Positions 9,258 to 18,297 of a DNA stretch of 44,813 nucleotides are shown in pieces (position 1 is the first letter of the stretch; each line of letters begins with the position of its first letter). Where the stretch lies: the NCBI RefSeq assembly GCF_003207795.1, contig NZ_NIRT01000024.1:1-44813 (forward strand), read 5' to 3'. The stretch comes from Komagataeibacter nataicola (GTDB lineage Bacteria > Pseudomonadota > Alphaproteobacteria > Acetobacterales > Acetobacteraceae). Below the pieces are notes generated by a model. That model ran no database searches and was not told where the DNA came from. It worked only from the letters and a program-made list of their open reading frames with translations. Both the position numbers and the translations under genes were made by a program.

Positions 9258-11822
9258 ATGACGCTTGCTGACGGATCAGGCCGCGATGGCCGGATGGATG
9301 GACCCTCCCGCCCTGGTGGGGGTGGCCCGCGCCGCCCGCGCTACCGCATGGTGCGCTGGCTGGCGGGCACCACGCTGGCGGTGCTGCTGCTTGGCGGCGG
9401 CGGTGCGGGCATTGTGGGCTGGTGCGAATATGAGCGCCTGAGCGAGGGCCTGCCCACCGTCGATGGCCTGCGCACCTACCAGCCCCCCGTCATGAGCCGC
9501 CTGTATTCCGGTGATGACCAGGTGATGGCCGAGCTTGCCGCCGAGCGGCGCATCTTCGTGCCCTACAGCGCCATACCCGAGCGCGTGCGCAGCGCCTTCC
9601 TTGCCGCCGAGGACCAGAAATTCTTCAGCCATGGCGGCGTGGACCCGCTGGCCATCCTGCGTGCTGGCGTGACCGACATGATGATGCACGGCACCAAGCA
9701 CCGCCCCATCGGGGCCTCGACCATTACGCAGCAGGTCGCGCGCATCATGCTGCTGGGGTCGAATGCGGTGTCGATCGACCGCAAGATCAAGGAGGCGCTC
9801 CTGGCAATGCGCCTCGAGCAGACGCTGAGCAAGGAGCAGATCCTCGAGATCTACCTCAACGAGATCTATCTGGGCGAGGGCGCGTACGGCATTGGCGCCG
9901 CCGCCCAGACCTATTTCAACAAGCCGCTCGACCAGCTTGACAATGCCGAGGCCGCCTTCCTTGGCGCGCTGCCCAAATCGCCCACCAACTACAACCCGCA
10001 CCGCTACGTGCAGGCGGCGACCAACCGCCGCAACTGGGTGCTCGACCGCATGGCCGACCTCAGGGTGATTACGCCAGAGGAAGCGCGCGCCGCCCAGCTT
10101 GAGCCCCTCGTGCCCGCCAACTTCACCCGTCCCGGCCCCGTGCCCGGCTCGGAATGGTTTGCCGAGGAAGTGCGCCGCGAACTGATCGAGCGCTACGGCA
10201 TCGGCACCACCATGGAGGGCGGGCTTTCGGTCCATACCTCGCTGGATTCGCACCTGCAGCAGGTGGCCACCGGCGCATTGCGCGAGGGACTGCTGCGCTA
10301 TGATCGTGCCCATGGCGGCTGGCGGGGCGCGTTCGCGCATGTTGACGAGGCAGACGTGGCGGGCGACTGGGCCAATGCGCTGGTGCATGTTAGCGCACCC
10401 GCCGCCATGCTGGAGCAGTGGCGGATGGCGGTGGTGCTGTCCGCCACCACGGGTCGGGTGGGCTGGCTTGAGGGGCGCGATCCCGTCATGCCCCATACCG
10501 GCACGGTGCTGGCGCGTGACATGGCGTGGATGCGTACCGGCAAGGGCATGAAGACCGGCGACGTGGTGCTGGTCGAGCCCCAGGCCGATGGCAGCGGCGT
10601 TGCCATCCGCCAGGTGCCGCGCGTGGAAGGTGCCCTGGCCACCATCGATGTGCGCACCGGACGCGTGCTGGCGATGGTGGGGGGCTGGTCGTTCCGCGAA
10701 TCGCAGTTCAACCGCGCCATTCAGGCCGCGCGCCAGCCGGGGTCCTCGTTCAAGCCGTTTGTCTATCTGGCGGCGATGGAGCAGGGGATTTCGCCTTCGC
10801 AGAAATTCGATGATTCCCCGGTCAGCTACGGCGAGTGGCACCCCAACAACTACGAGAAGGATTTCTGGGGCCCCACCACCCTGCATGACGCGCTGCGCGA
10901 ATCGCGCAATCTCGTCACCATCCGCCTTGCCGCCCAGATCGGCATGAAGCCGGTGGCCGGGCTCGCACAGAGCCTTGGCCTCGTGCATTCCATGCCGCTG
11001 GTGCTGCCCGCGGCCCTCGGCGCGGTCGAGACCACCGTGATGAAGGAGGCTGGCGCCTACGCCACCATTGCCAACGGCGGCAGGCTGGTCACGCCCACCC
11101 TGATTGATGACATCAAGGACCGCAACGGCAACGTGGTGTGGCGGCCCGAAGGCGTGACGTTGCAGCCCGGCAGCACGCCGCAGGAGGGCCCGCAGGTGGC
11201 CGATACCCGCCCGCAGGTCGTCTCCGCCACCAGTGCGGCCCAGATCGTGGCCATGATGCAGGATGTGGTGCGCCGGGGCACGGGCGTGCGCGCGGGCGCG
11301 GGCATCGACCGGCCCATCGCGGGCAAGACCGGCACCAGCCAGGACTTCAATGATGCGTGGTTCGCGGGTTTCTCGCCCGATCTGGTCACGGTGGTGTGGA
11401 TCGGGTTCGACACGCCGCAGTCGCTGGGCAAGAACGAGACCGGCGGCGTGATCGCAGGCCCCATCTGGAACCAGGTGATGAAGGCGGCCCTCGCCACGCG
11501 TCCGCGCCTTGACTTCCGCGTGCCCGATGGCGTGCAGCTTGCACGCTACGATACCGGCATGGGAGTCGCAATCGATGCGTTCAAGCCCGGCCAGGTGCCC
11601 GGTGAGAGCGTGGATCTGGGCGCAGGCTCGGGCATGGCGCTGACGGCGGCGGATACGGGGGCCGAGAACATGCCCGATTCCGAGAATGACATGGCTACGA
11701 TGGCCGCGAGCCCCACCACCATGCCTGATGGCACGACATCGGCAGGCCACCCCTCAGCGCCTGCGGCGGCCCCCGCCACGCAGCCTTCCGGGGGTGACAT
11801 TGGCATGGGCGGGCTGTATTGA
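9258..11822 (+). CDS. mrcA: Penicillin-binding protein 1A (bifunctional class A PBP)
   Basis: Polymerises and cross-links peptidoglycan. After a short cytoplasmic Gly/Pro/Arg-rich tail there is one membrane anchor (about 34-55). The glycosyltransferase-51 domain follows, with the catalytic E118 in EDQKFFSHGGVDP and the GASTITQQ motif. The transpeptidase domain has the acyl-acceptor serine S496 in SSFK, SRN and KTGT at 690-693. A segment between the two domains (about 335-460) corresponds to the outer-membrane-facing loop region of PBP1A. The 854 residues fit PBP1A, and the last 80 or so are Ala/Pro/Thr-rich and probably disordered. The start is the ATG at 9258, with only a weak ribosome binding site. 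prfB follows after 68 bases. Confidence 0.96.
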   Translation: MTLADGSGRDGRMDGPSRPGGGGPRRPRYRMVRWLAGTTLAVLLLGGGGAGIVGWCEYERLSEGLPTVDGLRTYQPPVMSRLYSGDDQVMAELAAERRIFVPYSAIPERVRSAFLAAEDQKFFSHGGVDPLAILRAGVTDMMMHGTKHRPIGASTITQQVARIMLLGSNAVSIDRKIKEALLAMRLEQTLSKEQILEIYLNEIYLGEGAYGIGAAAQTYFNKPLDQLDNAEAAFLGALPKSPTNYNPHRYVQAATNRRNWVLDRMADLRVITPEEARAAQLEPLVPANFTRPGPVPGSEWFAEEVRRELIERYGIGTTMEGGLSVHTSLDSHLQQVATGALREGLLRYDRAHGGWRGAFAHVDEADVAGDWANALVHVSAPAAMLEQWRMAVVLSATTGRVGWLEGRDPVMPHTGTVLARDMAWMRTGKGMKTGDVVLVEPQADGSGVAIRQVPRVEGALATIDVRTGRVLAMVGGWSFRESQFNRAIQAARQPGSSFKPFVYLAAMEQGISPSQKFDDSPVSYGEWHPNNYEKDFWGPTTLHDALRESRNLVTIRLAAQIGMKPVAGLAQSLGLVHSMPLVLPAALGAVETTVMKEAGAYATIANGGRLVTPTLIDDIKDRNGNVVWRPEGVTLQPGSTPQEGPQVADTRPQVVSATSAAQIVAMMQDVVRRGTGVRAGAGIDRPIAGKTGTSQDFNDAWFAGFSPDLVTVVWIGFDTPQSLGKNETGGVIAGPIWNQVMKAALATRPRLDFRVPDGVQLARYDTGMGVAIDAFKPGQVPGESVDLGAGSGMALTAADTGAENMPDSENDMATMAASPTTMPDGTTSAGHPSAPAAAPATQPSGGDIGMGGLY

Positions 11823-11890
11823 CGCCCTTTATGGCCGGGCCTGAGCGTATATGGGCCCGCACTGTTGACCGTTGACCAAGGAGCAAGCCC

Positions 11891-13022
11891 ATGTCTGCCG
11901 AGACAGAGGCCCTGAACGACCAGATCAAGCAGTCGGTGGCGCTGCTGAGGAGGCATCTTTGACTGGGATGTCGCAATCGACCGCCTCGCGGAACTGAACA
12001 ACCGGGCCGAAGATCCCGACCTGTGGAACGATTCGGACGCAGCGCAGAAGCTCATGCGCGAGCGCACCATGCTGGCCAACCAGATCGAGGGCGTGCAGCG
12101 GCTTGAAGCCGATGTGAACGATACGATCGAACTCGTTGAACTGGCCGAGATGGAAGGCGACGAGTCCGTGGTGGCCGAGGCGCTTGGCACGCTGCGCGCC
12201 CTGGCCGAGGAAGCCAAGCGCCGCGAGACCGAGAGCCTGCTTTCGGGCGAGGCCGACAGCAATGACTGCTACCTCGAGGTCAATGCGGGCGCGGGCGGCA
12301 CCGAGGCGCAGGACTGGGCCGAGATGCTGCTGCGCATGTACACCCGCTGGGCCGAGCAGCATGGCTACAAGGTGACCATGATGGAAAGCTCGGAGGGCGA
12401 GCAGGCCGGGATCAAGTCCGCCACCATCCAGGTGACCGGTCCCAACGCCTATGGCTGGCTCAAGACCGAAGCGGGCGTGCACCGGCTGGTCCGCATCTCG
12501 CCGTTTGATGCGGCGGCACGGCGGCAGACCTCGTTTGCTTCCGTGTGGGTCTATCCGGTGGTGGATGACTCGATCGAGATCGAGATCAACGAGGCTGACC
12601 TGCGTGTCGATACCTTCCGTGCCTCGGGTGCTGGCGGCCAGCACGTCAACAAGACGGAATCGGCCATCCGCATCACGCACATCCCCACCGGAATCGTGGT
12701 GGCGTGCCAGACCGACCGCTCGCAGCACCGCAACCGCGCCACCGCCATGACCATGCTCAAGGCGCGGATGTACGAGCAGGAACTCCAGAAGCGCGAGGCC
12801 GCCGCCGCCCAGACCGAGGCCAGCAAGACCGATATCGGCTGGGGGCACCAGATCCGCTCCTACGTTCTGGCCCCTTACCAGCTGGTGAAGGACCTGCGCA
12901 CCAATGTCGAGAAAACCAACCCGGATGCGATTCTGGATGGTGACATCGATGACTTCATGGCCGCCGCCCTTGCCGCCCGCGTGGGGGCCACCCGCTCGGA
13001 AGCAAGTGCCCAGGCGCAGTAA
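11891..13022 (+). CDS. prfB: Peptide chain release factor 2, programmed +1 frameshift
   Basis: Recognises UGA and UAA stop codons and triggers peptide release. The ATG at 11891 (AAGGAG at 11878-11883) opens a 23-codon frame ending at an in-frame TGA at 11960-11962. The main frame continues at GAC 11961 and ends with TAA at 13022. The join gives 376 residues, close to the usual 365. The slippery CTTTGAC with an upstream AGGAGG is the classic RF2 autoregulatory site: low RF2 lets the ribosome pause at UGA and slip forward. The main frame carries the tripeptide anticodon SPF and the catalytic GGQ ([12 protein letters not shown]). A strong terminator follows. Confidence 0.97.
11948..11963 (+). 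promoter_or_regulatory. prfB programmed frameshift site
   Basis: An internal Shine-Dalgarno-like AGGAGG (11948-11953) lies three bases before CTT TGA C (11957-11963). This matches the known RF2 frameshift signal in spacing and sequence, so the in-frame TGA is regulatory rather than a sequencing error or mutation. Confidence 0.95.
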
Positions 13023-13051
13023 CGCCGCAACCAGGGCGTGCATGCAGGCAA

Positions 13052-13079
13052 CCCCGTGGCTCAGGCCACGGGGTTTTTT
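13052..13079 (+). terminator. Intrinsic terminator of prfB
   Basis: CCCCGTGGC at 13052-13060 pairs with GCCACGGGG at 13065-13073 around TCAG, followed by six T. A textbook rho-independent terminator 30 bases after the prfB stop. Confidence 0.95.
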
Positions 13080-13245
13080 CATGCCGTGGGCGTTGGGGCA
13101 TTGTTCTGCCAAGGGAAAATTGTTTCGAACCTGTGTCATATGATGCTTGACACAGCGCCCCCGAGCACGCCCAATTCCGCTTCGGGCAATTTGAACGGCA
13201 GGCGCCCGCGCGGGTTGCTGCGCAGGGGGGCTGGACAGGAGCGGC

Positions 13246-13575
13246 ATGTGGTCTGACGAAGTCATGGGAGAGGATTATGCCGCCAAGCAGCGGCGGCGCA
13301 CGCCGTACCTGCGCGTGGCGGGGGTGATCGTGCTGGTCCATGTCGTTGTCGTGTCGGCGTTGGCCTACGGGCTGCGCCCCAAGGCCAGGCCCATGTTTCC
13401 CGAGCCATATCGCCCCCTGCCGCCGCTGGCGATCCGCATCATTCCCGAGCCACCGCCGCCGGTTCCCCCCGCGCCGCCACCCGTGCGTCCGGTCATGGTC
13501 GTGCCGGTGGTTCCGGTCATTCCCGCCCCGGTCATCGGGCGTGATAACAGGGTCCGTCAGCCGGAATTGTTCTGA
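13246..13575 (+). CDS. Small TonB-like membrane protein without C-terminal domain
   Basis: A 109-residue protein with a short charged N-terminus, one membrane segment (about 20-42, YLRVAGVIVLVHVVVVSALA) and a periplasmic Pro/Val-rich tail (EPPPPVPPAPPPVRPV). This is the layout of the N-terminal half of TonB, but the C-terminal domain that contacts the TonB box of outer-membrane receptors is missing. The ORF ends with an intact TGA after QPELF, and no TonB C-terminal domain is seen downstream. AGGAG at 13237-13241 supports the ATG at 13246. exbB starts 108 bases later, which strengthens the TonB-like reading. It may be a partner of ExbB with another function or a decayed tonB. Function is unproven. 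Confidence 0.7.
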   Translation: MWSDEVMGEDYAAKQRRRTPYLRVAGVIVLVHVVVVSALAYGLRPKARPMFPEPYRPLPPLAIRIIPEPPPPVPPAPPPVRPVMVVPVVPVIPAPVIGRDNRVRQPELF

Positions 13576-13683
13576 AAACGATACAGGTGGATTGATTTTC
13601 AGCGTCCGGACTGGTCAGATAACAGTCATGAAATGTGTTGCGGGCCAGAAGCATGGCCCTATTCGTCAGAGGATTTGAGGTAA

Positions 13684-14451
13684 ATGACCCGACAGCATCG
13701 TAAACCAGTCATGGCGGCCGCGCTGCTGACCGCCTTTTCAGCACTGGCCTACGCCACGCCCGCCGCCGCCGCCGATAATCCCTACGGGCTGGGTGCGCTG
13801 TGGTCGAATGGTGACTTCATCGCCCGCACCGTGCTCATCATCATGGTCGTGATGTCTGTCGGGACATGGTACATCATGATTACCAAATTCCTCGAGCAGG
13901 CCCGCATGATGAAGGCGGCGAAGGAAGTGAAGGCCAAGTTCTGGCCCGCGCACGACATCAAGGAGGGTGCTGCCCTGCTCGATACCGCATCGCCCTTCCG
14001 CTACATCGCCGATACCGGCATTACCGCCGCCGAGCACCATGAAGGCACGATGCAGGAAACGATCGACCTGTATTCCTGGACCACCATGTCCATCCAGCGC
14101 TCGGTCGATTTCATCCAGAACCGCCTGCAGGGTGGCCTTGCCTTCCTCGGCACGGTGGGCTCGACTTCGCCGTTCGTGGGGCTGTTCGGCACGGTGTGGG
14201 GCATCTATCACGCGCTGACGGCCATCGGCATCGCAGGCCAGGCCTCGATCGACAAGGTGGCGGGCCCGGTGGGTGAATCGCTGATCATGACCGCCATCGG
14301 CCTGGGCACCGCCGTGCCTGCGGTGCTGGGCTACAACATGCTGGTCCGCCGCAACAAGGGCGCGCTTGACGAGGTGCGCAACTTCGCCGCCGACGTACAG
14401 TCCATCCTGATCGGCGGCTACCGCCATGAAACGCACGACCCGGCGGAATAA
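13684..14451 (+). CDS. exbB: ExbB/TolQ/MotA-family proton channel subunit
   Basis: A subunit of the inner-membrane proton channel that energises TonB- or TolA-type transport. The 255-residue product begins with a cleavable-looking signal (about 1-30, ending TPAAAA), then a membrane helix at about 46-66. The large cytoplasmic loop is followed by two helices, the first within LGTVGSTSPFVGLFGTVWGI, the family's signature, and the second around GESLIMTAIGLGTAVPAVLG. The N-terminal extension is seen in ExbB more often than TolQ. GAGG at 13676-13679 precedes the ATG. The upstream neighbour is the TonB-like stub. No exbD gene follows, which is unusual because ExbB needs ExbD; a partner must be encoded elsewhere. 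Confidence 0.9.
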   Translation: MTRQHRKPVMAAALLTAFSALAYATPAAAADNPYGLGALWSNGDFIARTVLIIMVVMSVGTWYIMITKFLEQARMMKAAKEVKAKFWPAHDIKEGAALLDTASPFRYIADTGITAAEHHEGTMQETIDLYSWTTMSIQRSVDFIQNRLQGGLAFLGTVGSTSPFVGLFGTVWGIYHALTAIGIAGQASIDKVAGPVGESLIMTAIGLGTAVPAVLGYNMLVRRNKGALDEVRNFAADVQSILIGGYRHETHDPAE

Positions 14452-14492
14452 ACCCGCCATCCGCACGTAACCTGATTTCAACGTCACGGCGC

Positions 14493-14512
14493 GGCGGCTC
14501 GATGGAGCCGCC
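14493..14512 (+). promoter_or_regulatory. Hairpin between exbB and the repeat-protein gene
   Basis: GGCGGCTC at 14493-14500 pairs perfectly with GAGCCGCC at 14505-14512 around a GATG loop. No T-tract follows. It may attenuate transcription or protect the exbB mRNA 3' end. Confidence 0.45.
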
Positions 14513-14615
14513 CCGCCTGCGGTCGGGGGCGGATTGAATGATGGGCCGCACGGGTCCATCGTGATGCCCTGGCCGATCATTCGGGCCATGACCCGTTCAT
14601 GGAAGGACATCACAG

Positions 14616-15872
14616 TTGAAAAACATCACATCCAAATCGCTGTTCCGGCTGCGTGGCCGCCTGCTGGCCGGGGTCATGATGGCGCTGCCGGTAGCAGGCA
14701 TCCTGCCCCTGCACGGCGCGCACGCGGCTGACCAGCTTGGCCAGAAGGTGGGCACGGCGCTGCAGAAGGCCCAGACCGACCTCGCCGCCAAGAAGTATCC
14801 GCAGGCCATGGCCGATGTGGACGCAGCCGACGCCGTAAGCGGCAAGACCGATTACGAATCCTACACCATTGCCCAGATGCGCGCCGCCGTGGCCGCCCAG
14901 TCGGGCAACGTGCCTGCCGCCATCTCGGCCTATGACACGCTGATCGCCTCCCCGCGCACGCCTGCCGCCACCAAGGAGCAGATGGCGCTGGCCGAAGGCA
15001 GCATGGCCTTTACCGCCAAGGATTACCCCACTGCCGTTACGGTGAGCGAAAAATACATCAAGGCGGGTGGCAAGAACCCGCAGATGCTGACCATCCTGAT
15101 CCAGGCCTACTATCTGCAGCATGACTTCGCCAACGCCGCGCGCGTGCAGCAGGGCCAGATCGATGCCACCATCAAGGCCGGTGGCAAGCCCACCGAGAAC
15201 CAGCTCCAGCTGCTCGCCGCCTGCCAGGCGCAGCTGAAGGACAACGCGGCGCTGACCAAGACCTATGTCATGCTCGCCACCTATTACCCCAAGCCCGATT
15301 ACTGGGCGCAGGTGGTCCATTCCGTGCTGAGCAACCCCAACATGGCGCCGGGCCTGCGGCTTGATATCGACCGCGTGCGCCTTGAGTCCGGGCTGGTCAA
15401 GACCTCGGCCGAGTATATGGACATTACCGAGCTGGCCATGCAGGCGGGCCTGCCCCAGCTTGCGCTCGACATCATCAACCAGGGCTATGCCAGCGGTGTG
15501 GTGGGGCATGATGCCTCTGCCCCGCGCAGCGAGAAGCTGAAGGCGATGGTGGCCCAGACTGCCGAGAGCACCAAGGCCAACCTCGATACGGCTGCCAGCC
15601 AGGCCGCAACCGGCAACGCCATGCTTACGGCAGGCTACAACTACGTGCTGAATGGGCAGGCCGACAAGGGTCTGGCGCTGATGCAGCAGGGCCTGGCCAA
15701 GGGGCCGACCGATATCAATATCGGTCGCCTGCATTATGGTCTGGCGCAGGCGGCAGCGGGCCAGAAGGCGGCTGCCATCACCACGTTCAACAGCGTGGAA
15801 GGCACCAATGGCGCGCGTGACATCGCGCAGTTCTGGGTGCTCAAGCTGAACGCGGCGCCTGCCGCACACTGA
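14616..15872 (+). CDS. Exported TPR-like repeat protein
   Basis: A 418-residue protein with a clear signal peptide (KSLFRLRGRLLAGVMMALPV then AHA-ADQ), so it is probably periplasmic. The rest is Ala/Gln/Lys-rich helical sequence in tetratricopeptide-like units such as AQTDLAAKKYPQAMADVDAA, AFTAKDYPTAVTVSEKYI and NYVLNGQADKGLALMQQGLA. No catalytic motif is seen. The start is a TTG at 14616 supported by GGAAGGA at 14601-14607. It follows exbB by 164 bases. Tetratricopeptide proteins occur beside ExbB-ExbD genes in some other bacteria, where they assist TonB systems, so a role as a periplasmic scaffold for this ExbB is a reasonable inference. No specific family was recognised. Confidence 0.75.
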   Translation: MKNITSKSLFRLRGRLLAGVMMALPVAGILPLHGAHAADQLGQKVGTALQKAQTDLAAKKYPQAMADVDAADAVSGKTDYESYTIAQMRAAVAAQSGNVPAAISAYDTLIASPRTPAATKEQMALAEGSMAFTAKDYPTAVTVSEKYIKAGGKNPQMLTILIQAYYLQHDFANAARVQQGQIDATIKAGGKPTENQLQLLAACQAQLKDNAALTKTYVMLATYYPKPDYWAQVVHSVLSNPNMAPGLRLDIDRVRLESGLVKTSAEYMDITELAMQAGLPQLALDIINQGYASGVVGHDASAPRSEKLKAMVAQTAESTKANLDTAASQAATGNAMLTAGYNYVLNGQADKGLALMQQGLAKGPTDINIGRLHYGLAQAAAGQKAAAITTFNSVEGTNGARDIAQFWVLKLNAAPAAH

Positions 15873-15873
15873 T

Positions 15874-15931
15874 AAAAACAGGCGGGCGCCGCCTTTTCAG
15901 AACAGGGCGGCGCCCAGAAATTTCTGTTTTT
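15874..15931. terminator. Large bidirectional terminator hairpin
   Basis: AAAAACAG at 15874-15881 pairs with CTGTTTTT at 15924-15931. Inside, GGGCGCCGCC at 15884-15893 pairs with GGCGGCGCCC at 15906-15915. The A-rich left and T-rich right edges give an intrinsic terminator directly after the repeat-protein stop. Confidence 0.85.
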
Positions 15932-15945
15932 TACAGGCTGTCTGC

Positions 15946-15980
15946 CAGACGGGGTGCCGGATTATCCGGCGCCCCGTCTG
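15946..15980. promoter_or_regulatory. Second long hairpin before the response regulator
   Basis: The 15-base arm at 15946-15960 (CAGACGGGGTGCCGG) pairs with 15966-15980 with only one G-T pair, around a 5-base ATTAT loop. It starts 15 bases after the previous terminator and has no T-tract. Such a stable cruciform-capable element upstream of the two-component genes may be regulatory. Confidence 0.6.
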
Positions 15981-16093
15981 TGTATGTGGCAGACATTTTA
16001 TGATATGAACGATGGCCTTATCCCCATGCCGCGCGTTGGTTATGCTGGGTGCCGTTGCATGACGGGCACCTGGCGTTGCCCCTGAACCGGAAC

Positions 16094-16879
16094 ATGGCCG
16101 AGAGAATGACACAGATACCTGCCACAGCCGATCTGCCCGCCCGCATCCTCGTGGTGGAAGATGATCCCGGCATGCGCACCCTGATTGTCCGCGCCCTGCA
16201 GGGTGATGGTTACCGCGTGCGTGGCGTGCAGGATGGCCCCGAAATGTGGGATGCGCTCAAGGCGCAAACGGCCGACCTCATCATCCTTGACGTGATGCTG
16301 CCGGGCACCAACGGGCTGGACCTGTGCCGCAGCCTGCGCGCGCAGGCTGACCCCTCGGTGCCGGGCGAGGCTCCGCTGACGGAGGTGCCGGTCATTATCG
16401 TCTCCGCCCGTGGCGAGGAACTTGACCGCGTGCAGGGCCTTGAACTCGGCGCGGATGATTACGTGCCCAAGCCCTTTGGCCAGAAGGAACTGCTCGCCCG
16501 CGTGCGCGCGGTGCTGCGCAGGCGCGGCGGCGGCGTAACCACGCCAAGCGCCGGGCGGCAGCGCAAGGAAACCGTGCGCTTTGGCGGGTGGATGCTCGAC
16601 CTGCGGCGGCGTGAACTGACCGACCCCTCGGGCATGGCGGTCGAGATTTCGGGGGCGGAGCATGACCTGCTCACCAGTTTTCTTGACAACCCGCAGCGCG
16701 TGATCGGGCGTGACCGGCTGCTCGAACTGTCGCGCACGCGGCTGGGCGATGTGTCCGACCGCAGTGTGGATGTGCTGGTCAGCCGCCTGCGGCGCAAGCT
16801 CGGGCCGGATTCGGATGGGCTGATCCGCACCGTGCGCGGCATGGGCTATATCTTTACCGCTGAAGTGGAGCGGGTCTGA
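16094..16879 (+). CDS. ompR: OmpR-family response regulator
   Basis: DNA-binding regulator of a two-component system. The receiver domain (about 18-140) shows the acidic pair in VVEDDPG, the phospho-acceptor D66 in ILDVMLPG, and the conserved lysine in DDYVPKPFG. The C-terminal winged helix (about 155-255) ends with the typical SVDVLVSRLRRKLG and IRTVRGMGYIF. Starts at 16094 and 16106 are about equally likely; neither has a strong ribosome binding site, and a GTG at 16049 is also in frame. The histidine kinase gene follows 11 bases later, so the two form one operon. The pair looks like OmpR/EnvZ, but the controlled genes cannot be read from this sequence. Confidence 0.93.
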   Translation: MAERMTQIPATADLPARILVVEDDPGMRTLIVRALQGDGYRVRGVQDGPEMWDALKAQTADLIILDVMLPGTNGLDLCRSLRAQADPSVPGEAPLTEVPVIIVSARGEELDRVQGLELGADDYVPKPFGQKELLARVRAVLRRRGGGVTTPSAGRQRKETVRFGGWMLDLRRRELTDPSGMAVEISGAEHDLLTSFLDNPQRVIGRDRLLELSRTRLGDVSDRSVDVLVSRLRRKLGPDSDGLIRTVRGMGYIFTAEVERV

Positions 16880-16890
16880 GGCCGCGCGGG

Positions 16891-18255
16891 GTGGCGGGGC
16901 CGGCCAGCCCACAGGGCGCGCGCGCGCCGCAGGCGGTTGCAAGGCGCATTACGCTGTGGCCGCGCGGGCTGGTCGGGCGTGTCATGTTCGTGCTGCTCGT
17001 GGCGGTGGCGCTCGTGTTCGTGGGCAGTTCCGTTTTCTATGAGGAAGCCGAGACCTACACCATAGACGACGCCCAGCTTGAACAGGTGGGCGAGCGGCTG
17101 GTGATCGACGCGCGCGTGCTGGCGGCAACGCCAACCTCGCAGCGCATGGTGCTCGCCGCCATGCTCTCCACCAGCGATCTTACGGTGGACTGGCGCAACC
17201 AGGGCCAGCAGGGCGCCCTGAAGGTCGAGCCCCCCTCGCTGCGCAAGCTGCATGACCGGCTGGCGGGCACGCTGCCGGTGCTGCAGGGCGATGCGCTCAA
17301 CCTGTCGGGCACCATCATGGGCACGGCGGATGTGCGCGGTACGCTGCGCCTGCCCGATGGCAGCTACATGGGCTTTCTCGCCCCCGATATCCTCGAGCCG
17401 CATCACATGCGCCGAGGGCTGGTCTCGGCGGCCATTCTTGCTGGCGCGGTCATCGGGGCGGCCGGCATGCTGGTGCGCGCCCTGAGCATGCCGCTGCGCG
17501 CGCTGGCCGACGTGGCCGATACGGTGGGGTCAGGCCAGTGGGTGCCACTGGCCGACAAGGGCCCGCGTGAGGTGCGCTACCTCGCCCGCGCCATCAACGC
17601 CATGCAGGAGCGCATCAACCGCCTGATTGCCGACCGCACCGAGGCGCTGGCTGCCGTATCGCACGATCTGCGCACGCCTCTGGCCCGCCTGCGCCTGCGT
17701 GCGGGCTTTCTGGAGGATACGAACGCGCAGAAGGAGATCGAGGCCGACGTGACCGAAATGGAGGCCATGATTACCGGCGTGCTGGCCTACCTTTCTGGCG
17801 AGAAGGACCCCGAGCCCGCGCGTTCGGTCAATGTGGCCTCCATTCTCGCCACGCGGGTGGATGACGATGCCGATCAGGGCCGCGACGTGACCTATGATGG
17901 CCCGGACCAGGCGCAGGCCATCGTGCGCCCGCTGGCGCTCAAGCGCGTGGTGGGTAACCTGATTGACAATGCCGTGAATTATGGCGGCAACGCCCATGTC
18001 AGCCTGACGCTGATGGAAGATGCGCTGTGCATCCGCGTGGAGGATAACGGCCCCGGCCTGCCCGAGGCCGAGCTCGACCGGGTCACCACGCCATTTTACC
18101 GCGTGGAGGGCTCACGCTCGCGCAGTACGGGCGGGCTGGGGCTGGGGCTGGCCATTGTCAGCCGTGAGGTGGCGCGTGGCGGCGGCCGGTTCAGGCTGTT
18201 CAACCGGCTGGGGGGTGGATTGTGTGCGGAAATTGTCCTGCCGCGCATGCCGTGA
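16891..18255 (+). CDS. envZ: EnvZ-like sensor histidine kinase
   Basis: The 454-residue membrane kinase partner of the preceding regulator. It has a membrane helix at about 29-50, a periplasmic sensor region of about 120 residues, a second helix near 177-197, and a HAMP linker (ALSMPLRALADVADTVG). The phospho-acceptor H258 sits in AAVSHDLRTPLARLRLR, almost identical to the EnvZ H-box. The ATP-binding domain has the N box NLIDNAVNYG and glycine boxes DNGPGLP and GGLGLGLAIV. It starts with GTG at 16891, 11 bases after the regulator's stop. The periplasmic region matches no sensor I can name, so the stimulus is unknown. Confidence 0.92.
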   Translation: MAGPASPQGARAPQAVARRITLWPRGLVGRVMFVLLVAVALVFVGSSVFYEEAETYTIDDAQLEQVGERLVIDARVLAATPTSQRMVLAAMLSTSDLTVDWRNQGQQGALKVEPPSLRKLHDRLAGTLPVLQGDALNLSGTIMGTADVRGTLRLPDGSYMGFLAPDILEPHHMRRGLVSAAILAGAVIGAAGMLVRALSMPLRALADVADTVGSGQWVPLADKGPREVRYLARAINAMQERINRLIADRTEALAAVSHDLRTPLARLRLRAGFLEDTNAQKEIEADVTEMEAMITGVLAYLSGEKDPEPARSVNVASILATRVDDDADQGRDVTYDGPDQAQAIVRPLALKRVVGNLIDNAVNYGGNAHVSLTLMEDALCIRVEDNGPGLPEAELDRVTTPFYRVEGSRSRSTGGLGLGLAIVSREVARGGGRFRLFNRLGGGLCAEIVLPRMP

Positions 18256-18297
18256 TAGGCCACGGGGCGTAAATGCACGCCGTGCGTGTGCGTGGGG

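Noticed and set aside
9276-11750. Long minus-strand open frame opposite the PBP1A gene
   Set aside because: Same reason: antisense to a well-supported gene, with low-complexity composition.
11960-11962. In-frame TGA in prfB as a disabling mutation
   Set aside because: The surrounding AGGAGG and CTTTGAC are the known programmed frameshift signal, and the downstream frame is fully intact.
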